From assembly GCA_020284085.1 (NCBI GenBank), contig JACEVL010000520.1, positions 654,581 to 718,580 of the forward strand: DNA of 64,000 bases, written 5' to 3'. Each line of letters begins with the position of its first letter. The stretch's first letter is position 1. The notes under the pieces were generated by a model. It saw only the letters and a program-made list of their open reading frames with translations. It was not told the origin of the DNA and did no database searches. Source of the DNA: Aporrectodea caliginosa (Eukaryota > Annelida > Clitellata > Crassiclitellata > Lumbricidae). The position numbers were made by a program, and so were the translations under genes. Shown one piece after another: positions 10,630 through 19,566 of the stretch.

Positions 10630-11939
10630 ATGGCAACAATTGATATAGCTAGCGACATGTTGGACATCGGTGCGGTGATGTCTGACGATAACAGCATCGA
10701 ATCTTACGAATTCCGCGAGTACGAGTCACAAAACCCCGCCGCCATTAATAACGGTCAGGCCATACAGATAGACATCCAAAACCAAGACATTTTCACTCAA
10801 CCTTCCAAGAGCTACCTTCTTGTCGAGGGCAGACTTGCATCAACCACTAATGTGGCTTACGCTGGAGACACAGTGGTGTCACTGATCAACAATGCCATCC
10901 CTTACATGTTCTCTCAGATCCGATACCTGGCTAACAATACCGAGATCGAGAACATCGCATCTCCAGGACAGGCAACAACGATGAAGGGGCTGTTAGTCTA
11001 TGGAGACGATTTTTCCAGGGCTGAAGGTCTGAATATGTGCTGGCAGAAGGATACCTCTGCAGCAGCAGCGGACGCAAATCTTGGCTTCAGGGATCGGCGA
11101 GGGATGATCATCACTAAACCTAACCCTGTTGGCACTTTTTCATTCGTCATCCCCCTAAGACATTTATTTGGTTTTTGTGACGATTACCACAGGGTCGTGT
11201 ACGGAATTAAACATTCCTTGTTGCTGAGCCGACAGGCCGATGCAGACGCAATCTTTAAGGCCGATGCAATAATCGATGGTAAAATAACACTGAGTAAACT
11301 ATCCTGGTTTATGCCGCATGTCATTCCTGCTTTGGAGTATAAGAGCATGCTCATGAAGCAGATCGAGGCCAAGGTTAAAATTCCTGTAGCATTCCGAGCC
11401 ATGCAATGCGATAATATTTCGGTACCGCAAGCAACGACTTTTTCTTGGCGATTGAGTGTTAAATCAGGAACGGAAAAGCCCCGATGGATTCTGGTTGCCT
11501 TTCAGACTAACAAGACGGCAAACCAGGATCACAACCCGGCACTTTTCGACCATACACAAGTTCGCAACATCTATGCTATGCTCAACAGCGATCGGTATCC
11601 AGTCGTCGATATGAATCTCGACTTTACCGCGATGAAAATCTCTCGTGCTTACAAAGCTTTGCGAGACTTCAAGGAGGAGTTCTGTGGAATCGATGGGCGT
11701 GAATCATCTTGTCAAGTAACTGCGATCGACTTCGTAGATTTCTTCCCGATCTTCGTACTAGATGTTCGCAGACAATCGGAACGCCTGAAAACCACGACTC
11801 AGGACATTCAGATCAAAGTGAACTTTAACGCCGCAGTTCCAAACTTCCAGCTAATACGATAGCATATGCCGTGTTGATCAGCGATAGACTCCTGAAACTT
11901 GAATCGGATGGTAGCAATTCAATGTGGTTTACTAATTAG
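10630..11939 (+). pseudogene. Capsid-like protein (candidate double-jelly-roll MCP)
   Basis: An ATG-started open frame of 410 codons (10630-11862). Near 11845-11850 the frame slips: the natural C-terminus continues in another frame through LISDRLLKLESDG to a TAG at 11937-11939, so the open frame ends in 4 foreign codons. Recognisable blocks are YEFREYESQNP near the N-terminus, IQNQDIFTQPSKSYLLVEGR, LSWFMPHVIPALEYK in the middle, SVPQATTFSWRLSVKSG, and the late VDFFPIFVLDVRRQSERL. From memory this family is common in invertebrate genomes as uncharacterised single-exon proteins next to an adenain-like protease. The two similar-length halves, beta-rich character and gene order make it the best candidate for the major capsid protein. 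A minor capsid role is possible, since 410-440 residues is short for an adintovirus hexon. It sits directly upstream of the 12023 gene. Confidence 0.6.
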
Positions 11940-12022
11940 AAAAATAGCACCTTTTTAGATATATTTCAGAAAAAGTTTTAGGAACAATATTTATATTTAA
12001 GAAAAATATCTATATTTTCCAC
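11940..12022 (+). promoter_or_regulatory. AT-rich intergenic spacer
   Basis: 83 bases, strongly AT-rich, with TATTTATATTTAAG and TATCTATATTTTCC just before the ATG at 12023. A comparable AT-rich block precedes the 10630 gene, so each virion gene may have its own TATA-like promoter. Inference from composition. Confidence 0.3.
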
Positions 12023-12638
12023 ATGAAAACCAAGTACATCTCATTCGGCTTTTCTCTGACTGAAGGGCAAAAGGTAACACTGGAAAATGCCGCTCGCATT
12101 GGCACCGGCTCTACAATTCGGCTCACTTATGGCCAGCTTCATGGAGAAGACAACCTCGGGCTGACGAAGGGTCAAGCTAACCGTGTCGCTAAAAATTTGG
12201 ACCAAGGCCGTGGCATGAAGTTGAGATTGACCAAAACACAACTGAATAATATGACAAAAAAATGGTGGGTTTCTTCCACTTCTGGCACTCCTTCCACTGA
12301 TCGCCAAAGGTATAGCTGTGGCGGCAGGTGCGGCGGGAGCAGCGGCTACTGGGGCTTCAGCGATAGCAGGGGCGGTGCATGCCAAACAAGCCGCAAGAGC
12401 AAAACAAGCTGAGGACGAGCGAGCCGCAAGGGGTAAAGAAGCTGCCGATAGGGATAAATTAGCTGCCGACCAGAAGAAAGCAAGGGATGCACAAGCGGAG
12501 CAAGAGCGTCATAACCGGGCAGTCGAAGCTCAGATTCAAAATGCTGGTGGAAAGGGGTTGTATCTCGGGCGCCAGACTACCGGTGGTTGTTGTCCTAGGT
12601 GTAAGGGATCAGGACTTTATCTAGGGAAAAAAAACTAG
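12023..12638 (+). pseudogene. Small basic/hydrophobic virion-type protein, frameshifted
   Basis: Two overlapping frames form one gene of roughly 205 codons. The first part (12023 to about 12260) begins MKTKYISFGFSLTEGQK and includes RLTKTQLNNMTKK. At a run of seven A residues (12256-12262) the frame shifts into GGFLPLLALLPLIAKGI, a hydrophobic Gly/Leu/Pro stretch typical of small capsid proteins in adenovirus/Polinton-like viruses. An Ala-rich and then charged coiled-coil-like segment follows (AKQAEDERAARGKEAADRDK), then KGLYLGR and CCPRCKGSGLYLGKKN at the end. The CCPRC knot and the doubled GLYLG motif are distinctive. Either a one-base indel in the A-run killed the gene or the run is a slippage site; the former is simpler given the other lesions nearby. 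Confidence 0.55.
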
Positions 12639-13033
12639 AACCTCTGAGCAACTTTGATATCGAGAAAGCCGCCCGAGGACTGCCTAATTTCCGCGGTGTT
12701 TTCATGCGAGATGGCCTGCCTGCCGTGGTACACGATAAAGAGTGTGGAATTGTTAATCTGGATTCCAAGAAAGGCGATGGTACCCACTGGTTGGCATATA
12801 AAATTGATCTTGATCATGATCAAGATCGAGATAGTCCTACAGCCGTTTACTTTGACAGCTATGGGTTGGATCCACCTCAAGAACTCGCTCGATATTTAAA
12901 TTACCCTATAAAAACACAAACATTTCAGCTGCAGGGTCCAAATGATGTGATATGTGGCCACCTCTGCCTTCTTGTGCTAAAACAGCTCGCTGCTGGTCAA
13001 AAATTTGAAGACATAATACTTAAACTATGTTAA
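12605..13033 (+). CDS. Adenain-like cysteine protease (C5/Ulp1-type)
   Basis: Open from about 12605 to the stop at 13031-13033. The first ATG is at 12704, but family-like sequence (LSNFDIEKAARGLPNFRGVF) already lies upstream of it, overlapping the end of the previous gene. The true start is therefore lost or upstream in another frame. The catalytic set is in order: His in GTHWLAYK (codon 12785), Asp in VYFDSYG (12854), Gln in FQLQGPND (12926 or 12932), and Cys in ICGHLCLLVL (12953). This order and spacing match the adenovirus maturation protease and its Polinton/adintovirus relatives, which cleave structural precursors during virion assembly. About 125-140 residues is short for the family. 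All catalytic residues are present and no internal stop is seen. Confidence 0.75.
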   Translation, partial: GIRTLSREKKLEPLSNFDIEKAARGLPNFRGVFMRDGLPAVVHDKECGIVNLDSKKGDGTHWLAYKIDLDHDQDRDSPTAVYFDSYGLDPPQELARYLNYPIKTQTFQLQGPNDVICGHLCLLVLKQLAAGQKFEDIILKLC

Positions 13034-13167
13034 AAGTTGCCTAATAATAACACAAGCTGAAGATTGGATTAAAAATAATCTTGGAACAAAAACGTTGGAT
13101 TGGAATTGCAGATTTTTGGATTGAAATTTTTATATTAGAAATGTGCCCCTTTTTTCTGTGATACAAG
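13034..13167 (+). other. Intergenic spacer before fibre-like gene
   Basis: AT-rich, with short direct repeats of TTGGATT(G/A) at about 13059, 13094 and 13114. It may hold the promoter for the gene at 13168; nothing more specific is visible. Confidence 0.25.
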
Positions 13168-13330
13168 ATGCCGGTCGATAAGTTTGGACGAAGTAGTCAT
13201 AGTACGTCTAGTACGATAGGTGGTGGAGTATGGCAGTTCAGCACTGGTGGGCTCGTCCACAAGGTTGGCGATACCATGATGGGAATTCTCTCATCTGGTG
13301 GGTATCGAATCACAAATGTTGGTACGCCTA

Positions 13331-13338
13331 CTGAGAAC
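13331..13338. repeat. Target-site duplication, left copy
   Basis: CTGAGAAC directly left of the MITE; the identical octamer is at 13917-13924. Eight bases is the hAT-superfamily target duplication length. Confidence 0.9.
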
Positions 13339-13916
13339 TAGAGAGTGACATGGGGAATTTCCCCGCGGAGAAACCGCGGTAACCGCGGTAAATCCCGCGG
13401 TAATGGGGACAACAATTGCGGTAATACCGCGGTAATGGGGACAAAAATTGCGGCAATACCGCGGTAATGGGGTTTACTCTCGCGGTAATACCGCGGTAAT
13501 GGGTAATGAGCCGGCAATAAACCCGGGTGATGTTGAGAACTTGAGAACTGATAAGGAGAGTTTATTAGTTTCTGAAGCCTACTAGTCAGAAATAGTCAGG
13601 ACTTGGTTAATGCAAACTGTCCATAAGATAATAACAGACTAATGCAGTCAACAATACAAATAGTTTTGTAATCTAAAAACTGTTATTTTTTAATTTGAAT
13701 TTGTGTAAACTTTTTGCGGGGAATGTTATGTCGTCCTGCGGGGATGGGGTGGGGATGGGGAGCAAACCTGCGGGGATGGGGTGGGGATGGGGAGCAAACC
13801 TGCGGGGATGGGGCGGGGATGGGGACAAACCCTGCGGGGATGGGGTGGGGATGGGGACGACTAACTTGGTGCGGGGTGGGGATGGGGACGAGATTGACTC
13901 CCCCTGTCACTCTCTA
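13339..13916. mobile_element. hAT-type MITE with G-rich minisatellite
   Basis: A 578-base insertion with 12-base perfect terminal inverted repeats (TAGAGAGTGACA, then GGG) and an exact 8-base target duplication. The left half has a repeated CCGCGGTAAT(G/A) motif (13372-13510). The right half is a minisatellite of GCGGGGATGGGGTGGGGATG (about 13738-13890). It encodes no transposase, so it was mobilised in trans. Small G/C-rich frames inside are not genes. Confidence 0.9.
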
Positions 13917-14065
13917 CTGAGAACGCTGACGCCGCAACAAAAGGCTATGCGGACACAATAGACTTGGATAACCTACAACTTGCTGGTGGAACTATGTCTG
14001 GCGATATAAACATGAGTGGGCACCGTATTTCTGGGCTTCGTACGGCAGACACGCCAGATTCTGAT

Positions 14066-14387
14066 AAGTTTTTCACAATCTTCTAACCTACGAGTTCATG
14101 TTCGAATCCATACGGGCGACAAACCATACCAATGTCAGACATGTCAAAAACGGTTTATCCAATCTTCTTATCTCAAAAGTCATGCAAGAATTCATACTGG
14201 AGAGAAACCATACCACTGCCAATTATGTCAGTTTAAAACTAACACTAAAGGTCATCTACAGAGTCACACCAGAGCACATACTGGAGAGAAACCATGCCTT
14301 TGCCGGGAATGTCAGAAAACGTTCTCATTTGCTTCGGCTCTGAGACGTCATGAAAAAACCCACCCCGTTGCTGGTTCAAGAGTTTAA
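14066..14387 (+). pseudogene. C2H2 zinc-finger exon or fragment
   Basis: Starting about 14066 the plus strand encodes a partial finger (FSQSSNLRVHVRIHTGDKPY) followed by three complete C2H2 fingers joined by TGEKP-type linkers. They begin CQTCQKRF, CQLCQFKT and CRECQKTF and each ends H-x3-H. The linker pattern is that of tandem DNA-binding KLF/KRAB-like arrays. There is no ATG in the zinc-finger frame; the nominal start at 14016 lies in viral sequence. After 14387 the frame closes, and a decayed finger relic (NERKTNVCKTFSRSSNLR) appears at about 14537-14590. It is either a 3'-terminal exon or, more likely, a broken copy joined to the viral block. The origin of the junction is unclear. Confidence 0.65.
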
Positions 14388-14619
14388 AATCATTTTCCAA
14401 AGTTCACAGTCTGCAAAATTATGTTGGAAACTATACGTCAGAATAGCCAGACAAATTCCAGTCTTATCAGAAATCAATTTCACGCGATTATTTGAAGTAT
14501 TTCAGGATACATATTCATGCCCTTCGTCAGATATACTTGAATGAACCCTAAATGAAAGGAAAACCAATGTGTGTAAAACATTTTCGCGATCTTCGAATCT
14601 ACGAAAAAACAAATCTCAA

Positions 14620-15348
14620 CAAGGAATTACCTGAAATATTGGATGTTGTTGATGTTCACCACCAACAGTTGGTGAACAAAGAGTAAAATTGGAAGTGTTG
14701 AGCACTCAATCTATTGTGATATGCAAGAACGAATTCATGCATATCAGTGTTGTATTCAAAGTAGAACCTTAGGCCGTGCAACTGAGTATTTCTGTAGGAC
14801 TGGAAATATTCAATGGCTCTGCTTTTGATTATGCGTTTCTTGTGGCACTTTCAGTTCAATTTTAGGTAGTCCTATAATTCCTATGTCTAGTTATAAGCAC
14901 TTTGACTGTTGAACCGATTTTCTTATTGCACTGCTTGTAGGCTATATCTACTGTAGCCTAATTTTGTCCGTGTTTTCATTCAATTCAAGTTTTGCGTTGT
15001 CTTACTCTCACGCTGTTACTGTTCCGTAAATGCAATTACAAAGAGTTATTACAACGATAATTTCACAAATAGTCAGTGCTGATGGTGACGATGCTGTTAC
15101 GATTGAACTGTTTTAACAAATAAAGTTTGTTCCACGTTTATTTGTCGTCGTTAACCAGTAACGAGTCCTAGAAATGTAGCATCCATGAACAACTGAGGGT
15201 GGAAGATAGAACCGCAATAATACTGCCCAAAACATAGGCTAGTGAACAGTCAAAATATTTGTCACCCGAATAGGTCCCTATAAATCATATCCTCTTGTAT
15301 GAATGTATTGTCTTTGGGTCTAAGTTTTATTTTGCTTTATTTGATTGT

Positions 15349-15379
<31 letters not shown>

Positions 15380-15720
15380 TTTGCTTGCTTGATTAGTTGA
15401 TTAACTTATTAATTGATTGATTGTTAATGTTTTTGAAGGATCACACAACAAACACAAACTAAATAATGATAATTCCGCATAGCAAAGGTTCTACATTCGT
15501 ATGCGCCATTGCGCCCGATGATACAGTTAAAGCAATGTGAACAATAAACTAGCCTAATCAGACCCATTTTAGGCTACTTTGATATAACATCAACCCAGTA
15601 CCTCATCCCGCAGATCTAAACTTAGGCCCGAATATAATAGTGCTGAACAATCTTGGATTATTTTTGTTTATTTTGATTAAAAGTCGATTTGTGAAGTTCT
15701 AAAATGTGACTAAACGCATT
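14620..15720. other. Gene-free stretch downstream of zinc fingers
   Basis: Probably 3'-UTR-like and intergenic sequence. An AATAAA at 15119-15124 could end a zinc-finger transcript. A TTGA-rich microsatellite lies at 15340-15425. No exon is supported. Confidence 0.4.
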
Positions 15721-16185
15721 ACAAATGAGCTTTATTAATCAGCTGCTGTAACAGATGCCATAAAGAAATGAGTTTTCAAAATCCTATAAAAACTCTCGAG
15801 CATTTTCTCAGGATTCCTAACGCAACTGGCAGAACATTTCCTCTACTTGGAACTATTCAGCCTGAATGTTGGACCAGATAATTATGGTGAATGTCCTTGC
15901 TCTGGATCCTCTGGCTTTCTCCGATCGTACTATAGGCCTATTCTAGGCCTAATCAGTTGCAGATCGCAGCTGAGACCGTTAGGCTATGTAAGGTAACGTG
16001 ACGATATCCCTGTGTTACACGTTAATTGTTATAATAGCCTAATGTTATGAAGTTATATTATTGTAAGCTACTAAGCTCTATGTCTGTCTGTTCATCTAAT
16101 TTAGTTAGTTGCTTGTGAGGCGCCCTTGTAACTGCATGGCTGTGTTGCGGCGCAATATAAATTGTCACTGTAATTATTATTATTA
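15721..16185 (+). repeat. LINE 3'-end fragment (L2-like)
   Basis: The segment around 16100-16185 (GAGGCGCCCTTGTAACTGCA, then TGGCTGTGTTGCGGCGC, TATAAATTGTCACTG and an ATT run) matches 30440-30500 almost base for base. It ends in the same ATT microsatellite. Upstream parts (from about 15760) contain decayed C-terminal ORF2-like sequence. The GGCGC...TATAAAT ending is typical of L2/CR1-type 3' tails. Confidence 0.55.
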
Positions 16186-16198
16186 TTTTTATGCGTGC

Positions 16199-16306
16199 AG
16201 TGATAGGAAGCCATTGCAAGACATCAAGCATGTATGTAGAGATATGCGAAAAGCGAGGGAGTCGAGCTATGAGCCTATAGCTGAAGCTGAAGAGATTGTT
16301 TACTAA
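16199..16306 (+). CDS. Candidate host C-terminal exon
   Basis: A short frame follows a plausible 3' splice site (TTTTTATGCGTGCAG ending at 16200) and reads DRKPLQDIKHVCRDMRKA, then SSYEPIAEAEEIVY and stop. The charged, alpha-helical character and the acidic tail ending in tyrosine resemble a cytoplasmic C-terminus, but I do not recognise the family. The pyrimidine tract is partly supplied by the ATT run of the preceding LINE tail, which weakens the splice call. No upstream exon of the same gene was found in the window. Confidence 0.3.
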   Translation, partial: SDRKPLQDIKHVCRDMRKARESSYEPIAEAEEIVY

Positions 16307-16722
16307 TGGAAATGTTTATGAGCCTGGTCATATCACCATATTTATGTATCAAGTATGACTGTATGGAAAGCATTTTCAATTCTTGGTAAATTTAGCAAAT
16401 TTTGCTCTTTTACTGCCAGAAAGAAGCGAATTAGATATAAGTGCAAGTTGTTGAGTGATTATCTCCTCGTCAACTTGCATTGTATTTCATATTTGATATT
16501 TTTCAAATAGGTGTGGTATATTTAAGGTTCAGCTAAGTGACAACATCAGCAATCAATCCACTGCACAGTCTTTTCTTAAAGACTTGCCTTTGCAGTGAAT
16601 TTGTAGTTGCTTATTATTTCTACACAGGATCAGAATCACGGAACGTAAATAACGAGCTATCGCTTTAATACTCCCACCATTTTTAGTTAGAATTTTTGGC
16701 GTTTAGATGAGCCTTTCAAATG
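16307..16722. other. Gene-free stretch
   Basis: No exon or repeat boundary recognised; it could be the 3' UTR of the 16199-16306 exon. Confidence 0.25.
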
Positions 16723-17162
16723 TGTGACACCAGGGGTCAAAACCCGTCGCTTGTCGCTTCCTAGATACTGAGCTAGAAGCTGAAATAGGTGAGAGGGGTC
16801 AAAACTATAGAATATTCTTCAATTCAGCAGTTGCCCGTGAATTTGCTATAATTTGCAAAGTAGTAAACCGATTTTGATGCCGTTTACTTTATTTTATACA
16901 GAATATAGCCCTCTATTGCCCAGTAAAATTGCAGCAAAATAAAGTAATGGATACTGAGGACTTTAATGACACGAATATTCCGAAATGTTTTATTCGATTT
17001 TTTCACTCTATACTAATGAAAGAATCAAACGAGCATAACTTCAGTTAGAATAAAGATATTTTCATTCTGTAAAAAGTATTTTGAAGCAAATTAATTGTAG
17101 AATATGAATAAATAAAAAGGTCAGAAACCGACATGTGACGGGTTTTGACCCCTGGCGTCACA
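16723..17162. mobile_element. MITE, family with GTGACGCCAGGGG termini
   Basis: 440 bases with terminal inverted repeats TGTGACACCAGGGGTCAAAA at the left and the complement of TGTGACGCCAGGGGTCAAAA at the right. The same family is present, inverted, at 25718-26229. No coding capacity. The target duplication is not evident, so the superfamily is not assigned. Confidence 0.75.
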
Positions 17163-17239
17163 TTTGTCTTCCGTGATTTCAGCAAATGGCGGATCGAAAT
17201 AAAACTGTCAATTGTCTTATATATAGTATACATGTATAA

Positions 17240-17642
17240 TCACCCATTGTTTTCAAGAGAAAATGTTTCCATCTTGTCTCCTCTTTTGAATAGAATCGCC
17301 AATGTATAAGGATTGAACTCATCTTCTGATACGTCACTTTCATTCGAATCACACGGTGTCAACTCCTTATAAGATTCCGATTCTGTTGCTCGTGGTTTCA
17401 ATTTTTCTGAATCAGAACTCTCATTCTGCAGATCTTCTTTGTCCGTGACCAATTCTTTTTGCCGCATGACCGTTTTCTGCTCTTCCATTTTGACCGCTTC
17501 TTTTTGATCTTGAATATCGAATATTTCTTCTATAATGCGGTAAACTTGAAATGCGTTAAATTCATCCTCCGCTTTGAGATGGTTGTTCTGCCTGGAAAGT
17601 CCAAATTCCGGTATGTTTACATCGTCTTCGTAATCGAATACC
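17240..17642 (-). CDS. Acidic host-like exon, unknown function
   Basis: The frame is open on the minus strand from about 17642 (VFDYEDDVNIPEFGLSRQNN) through DEFNAFQVYRIIEEIFDIQ and a run of Glu/Lys/Ser-rich sequence (TESESYKELTPCDSNESD) to a stop after FSLENNG at about 17240. An AG precedes the first codon, but its polypyrimidine tract is missing because the 17668-18604 transposon lies immediately upstream. That insertion could have separated this exon from its gene. Low complexity, many acidic residues and a predicted amphipathic helix suggest a nuclear or scaffold protein; no family was recognised. The ATG at 17488 would give only 82 residues. Confidence 0.4.
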
Positions 17643-17665
17643 TCACATCTTTATTTTATACTCTT

Positions 17666-17870
17666 AGGGCCGTTCACATATTATATAACGCAAAAAATCT
17701 CAATTTTTTGCCTACCCCCCACCCCTAATAACGTTACATAACAGCAGCTGTGACCCCCACCCCTATATTATATAACAGATATGCTTCCTACCCCCCTACC
17801 CCCCTGAAAAGTCATCTCATTAAATGAGATGACTTTTCAGACAATAAATGTCAATAATAATAATAATATA

Positions 17871-17926
<56 letters not shown>

Positions 17927-18604
17927 TAATAGAAGTCCCTGAGGGATCATGTTTACCTCGGGGCAAAAAATAATAATAATAATGATAATACTAAATACAT
18001 TATCCCCTACTTATAAATCATTCATCACATCACTCATTTATCACCTCATTCGCTCATTCATCACCTCATTTAAGCTGCCGTAACTTACAACACCACTATT
18101 CTAATTATCTTATTTTCAACTTGTAGCTGTCAGAACTGAGTCAATGGTATAATAACCAATTAATTCATGGCTAACTCTCAGAGCTATTAAAGACAATTTT
18201 GTTACCTTATACTTGTCACAAGTTGCGACCTGTCAGTGTGATACTTTGAATATTAAACGAAATTTCTTGATTTCTTGATTGAGAATGCGTCCTAAATGAA
18301 CAATATGGCCACCCTCGAATAGTTTGAAATAGAGCGCTGCTACCTACCAGCTAGCCACATCCCATATTATGCAAAGCACTGAGTGAGTAAGTAACTAAAA
18401 CACAATTAGTAATGAAGAATATTTATTAAAATATTACAGTGAAAGTCCAATGGTCAGACAAACAAGCAAAATAGCATAAGCTGAAAAAGTTTGTTATATA
18501 ACGAAACCTTGAACCTACCCCACCCACCATGAACCTATAACGCTAACAAAACAGGAACCCACATACCTACCCCTTGAGCGTTATATAATAATGTGAACGG
18601 CCCC
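17666..18604. mobile_element. Non-autonomous DNA transposon, AGGGCCGTTCACAT termini
   Basis: Terminal inverted repeats of about 28 bases: AGGGCCGTTCACATATTATA, then TAACGC at the left, and the complement at 18577-18604 with one extra base. The sub-terminal sequences are C-rich on both sides (CCTACCCCCC, CCTACCCC). An AAT microsatellite sits at 17850-17930. Terminal sequence and length suggest hAT-like, but no clean 8-base target duplication could be read. It contains no transposase. Confidence 0.7.
17847..17932. repeat. AAT microsatellite
   Basis: Near-perfect AAT run inside the transposon at 17666-18604. Confidence 0.9.
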
Positions 18605-19063
18605 TTACTGTGTCTATATTCTTTTTAATTTCTTTGAAAGAAAAATAAATGTGGATTGAATTACGTTGGTTTAAAAGGCTAGATGATGTTGAACAACAAC
18701 CAGAATAAATTCCTAAACTATACCGGGTCGATAACATGTGAAGCCTTAAGACCATCAAAAGTGAGTGTAGATTCGGTATTAGTCAGACAGATGCTGATTA
18801 GGTAAGACAGACCTAAGTGTACAAACGAATGTGTAATATATAAAGTGAACTGGTTATATTATATCTGATGTAGATTAGATCACTAGAGCCATTTAATGGT
18901 TGAATTTGTCTCACATTCCGTATCGTTCAAGACGTTCTATCTCAAGTCTGAGTATCTTCAAAAGCCAAAAATAATGTACATACTGTATATGAAGTCTGTG
19001 ATGATATTGCCAATGCGAGATTTTAAAAGTAACGTACTTGTTTTATTGTAATTGTAGTTGTAA
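18605..19063. other. Gene-free stretch
   Basis: AT-rich and unremarkable; nothing supported. Confidence 0.3.
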
Positions 19064-19560
19064 TTGTAATTGAACATTTGTATAGCGCCACTCAGAGATT
19101 TAGAGGCGCTCCAGACCCAGGGCTCTAACAAATAAGATAGTCTTCAGGCGTTTCCGAAACAGAGGAAGAGAAAGGCTGAGGAGCTCAATACGCAATTCAT
19201 GCGGATGGTGGTTCCAACTGGAGGGGCCGACATAAGCAAAGCTTCTGGAATAAGCAGTTGCACCACGCATGCGAGGGACAATCAGAAGGCCTTTGGCGGA
19301 CGAGCGCAAAGCAGAGCGACCAGGGAGTGTATACACCGATGTGCATAAGACCTGAAGGTATGCATGAGCTACCCCGAGTAGAGAGTTGCGCATAAGTGTG
19401 AGAATTTTGAATTGAATGCGCCGGGGCACAGGAAGCCAGTGAAGAGTTTCCCGAATGAAGGTAGATATGTGAGAATACTTTGGGAGACCACAAATAAGGC
19501 GGGCAGAGGCGTTAAGAATTGATTTGTAACCAGCTGCGTCCATAACAACTGAATTTGTTG
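19064..19560 (-). pseudogene. L2-like LINE C-terminus and 3' tail
   Basis: Minus-strand frame of 147 codons (19543-19100) with SARLICGLPKYSHIS, ETLHWLPVPRRIQFKILTL, PGRSALRSSAKGLLIVPR and SFAYVGPSSWN, the C-terminal blocks of L2/CR1-like ORF2. It runs into a 3' tail with GAGCGCCTCT...GGCGCTATA...TGTTCAATTACAATTAC at 19115-19050. The tail resembles the 3' end of the SINE at 58719-58956, so this LINE family is a likely partner for that SINE. It is 5'-truncated, as usual for LINE insertions. Confidence 0.8.
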
Positions 19561-19566
19561 AATTAA

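Larger units (their letters stand above)
13168..14066 (+). pseudogene. Fibre-like protein gene interrupted by a MITE
   Basis: The ATG at 13168 starts MPVDKFGRSSHSTSS, followed by GDTMMGILSSGGYRITNVG and TPTEN. At codon 58 the first base of a hAT-type MITE (13339-13916) supplies a TAG. After the duplicated target (13917-13924) the same frame resumes with ADAATKGYAD and then GGTMSGDINMSGHRISGL, until sequence resembling the downstream zinc finger begins at about 14066. The repeating unit (G-x-M-x-G-x-L/I-x-x-x-G-x-RI-x-x-LG, then DAATK-x-Y) is the motif of phage and other virus tail-fibre or spike proteins. A receptor-binding or vertex-fibre role is inferred from this motif and from its position after the protease. 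The 3' end is missing. Confidence 0.55.

Noticed and set aside
13683..13961. Gly/Asp-rich and Pro/His-rich frames
   Set aside because: Translations of the G-rich minisatellite inside the MITE.
17666..18604. Confident hAT assignment for this element
   Set aside because: Termini are clear, but no convincing 8-base target duplication could be read.
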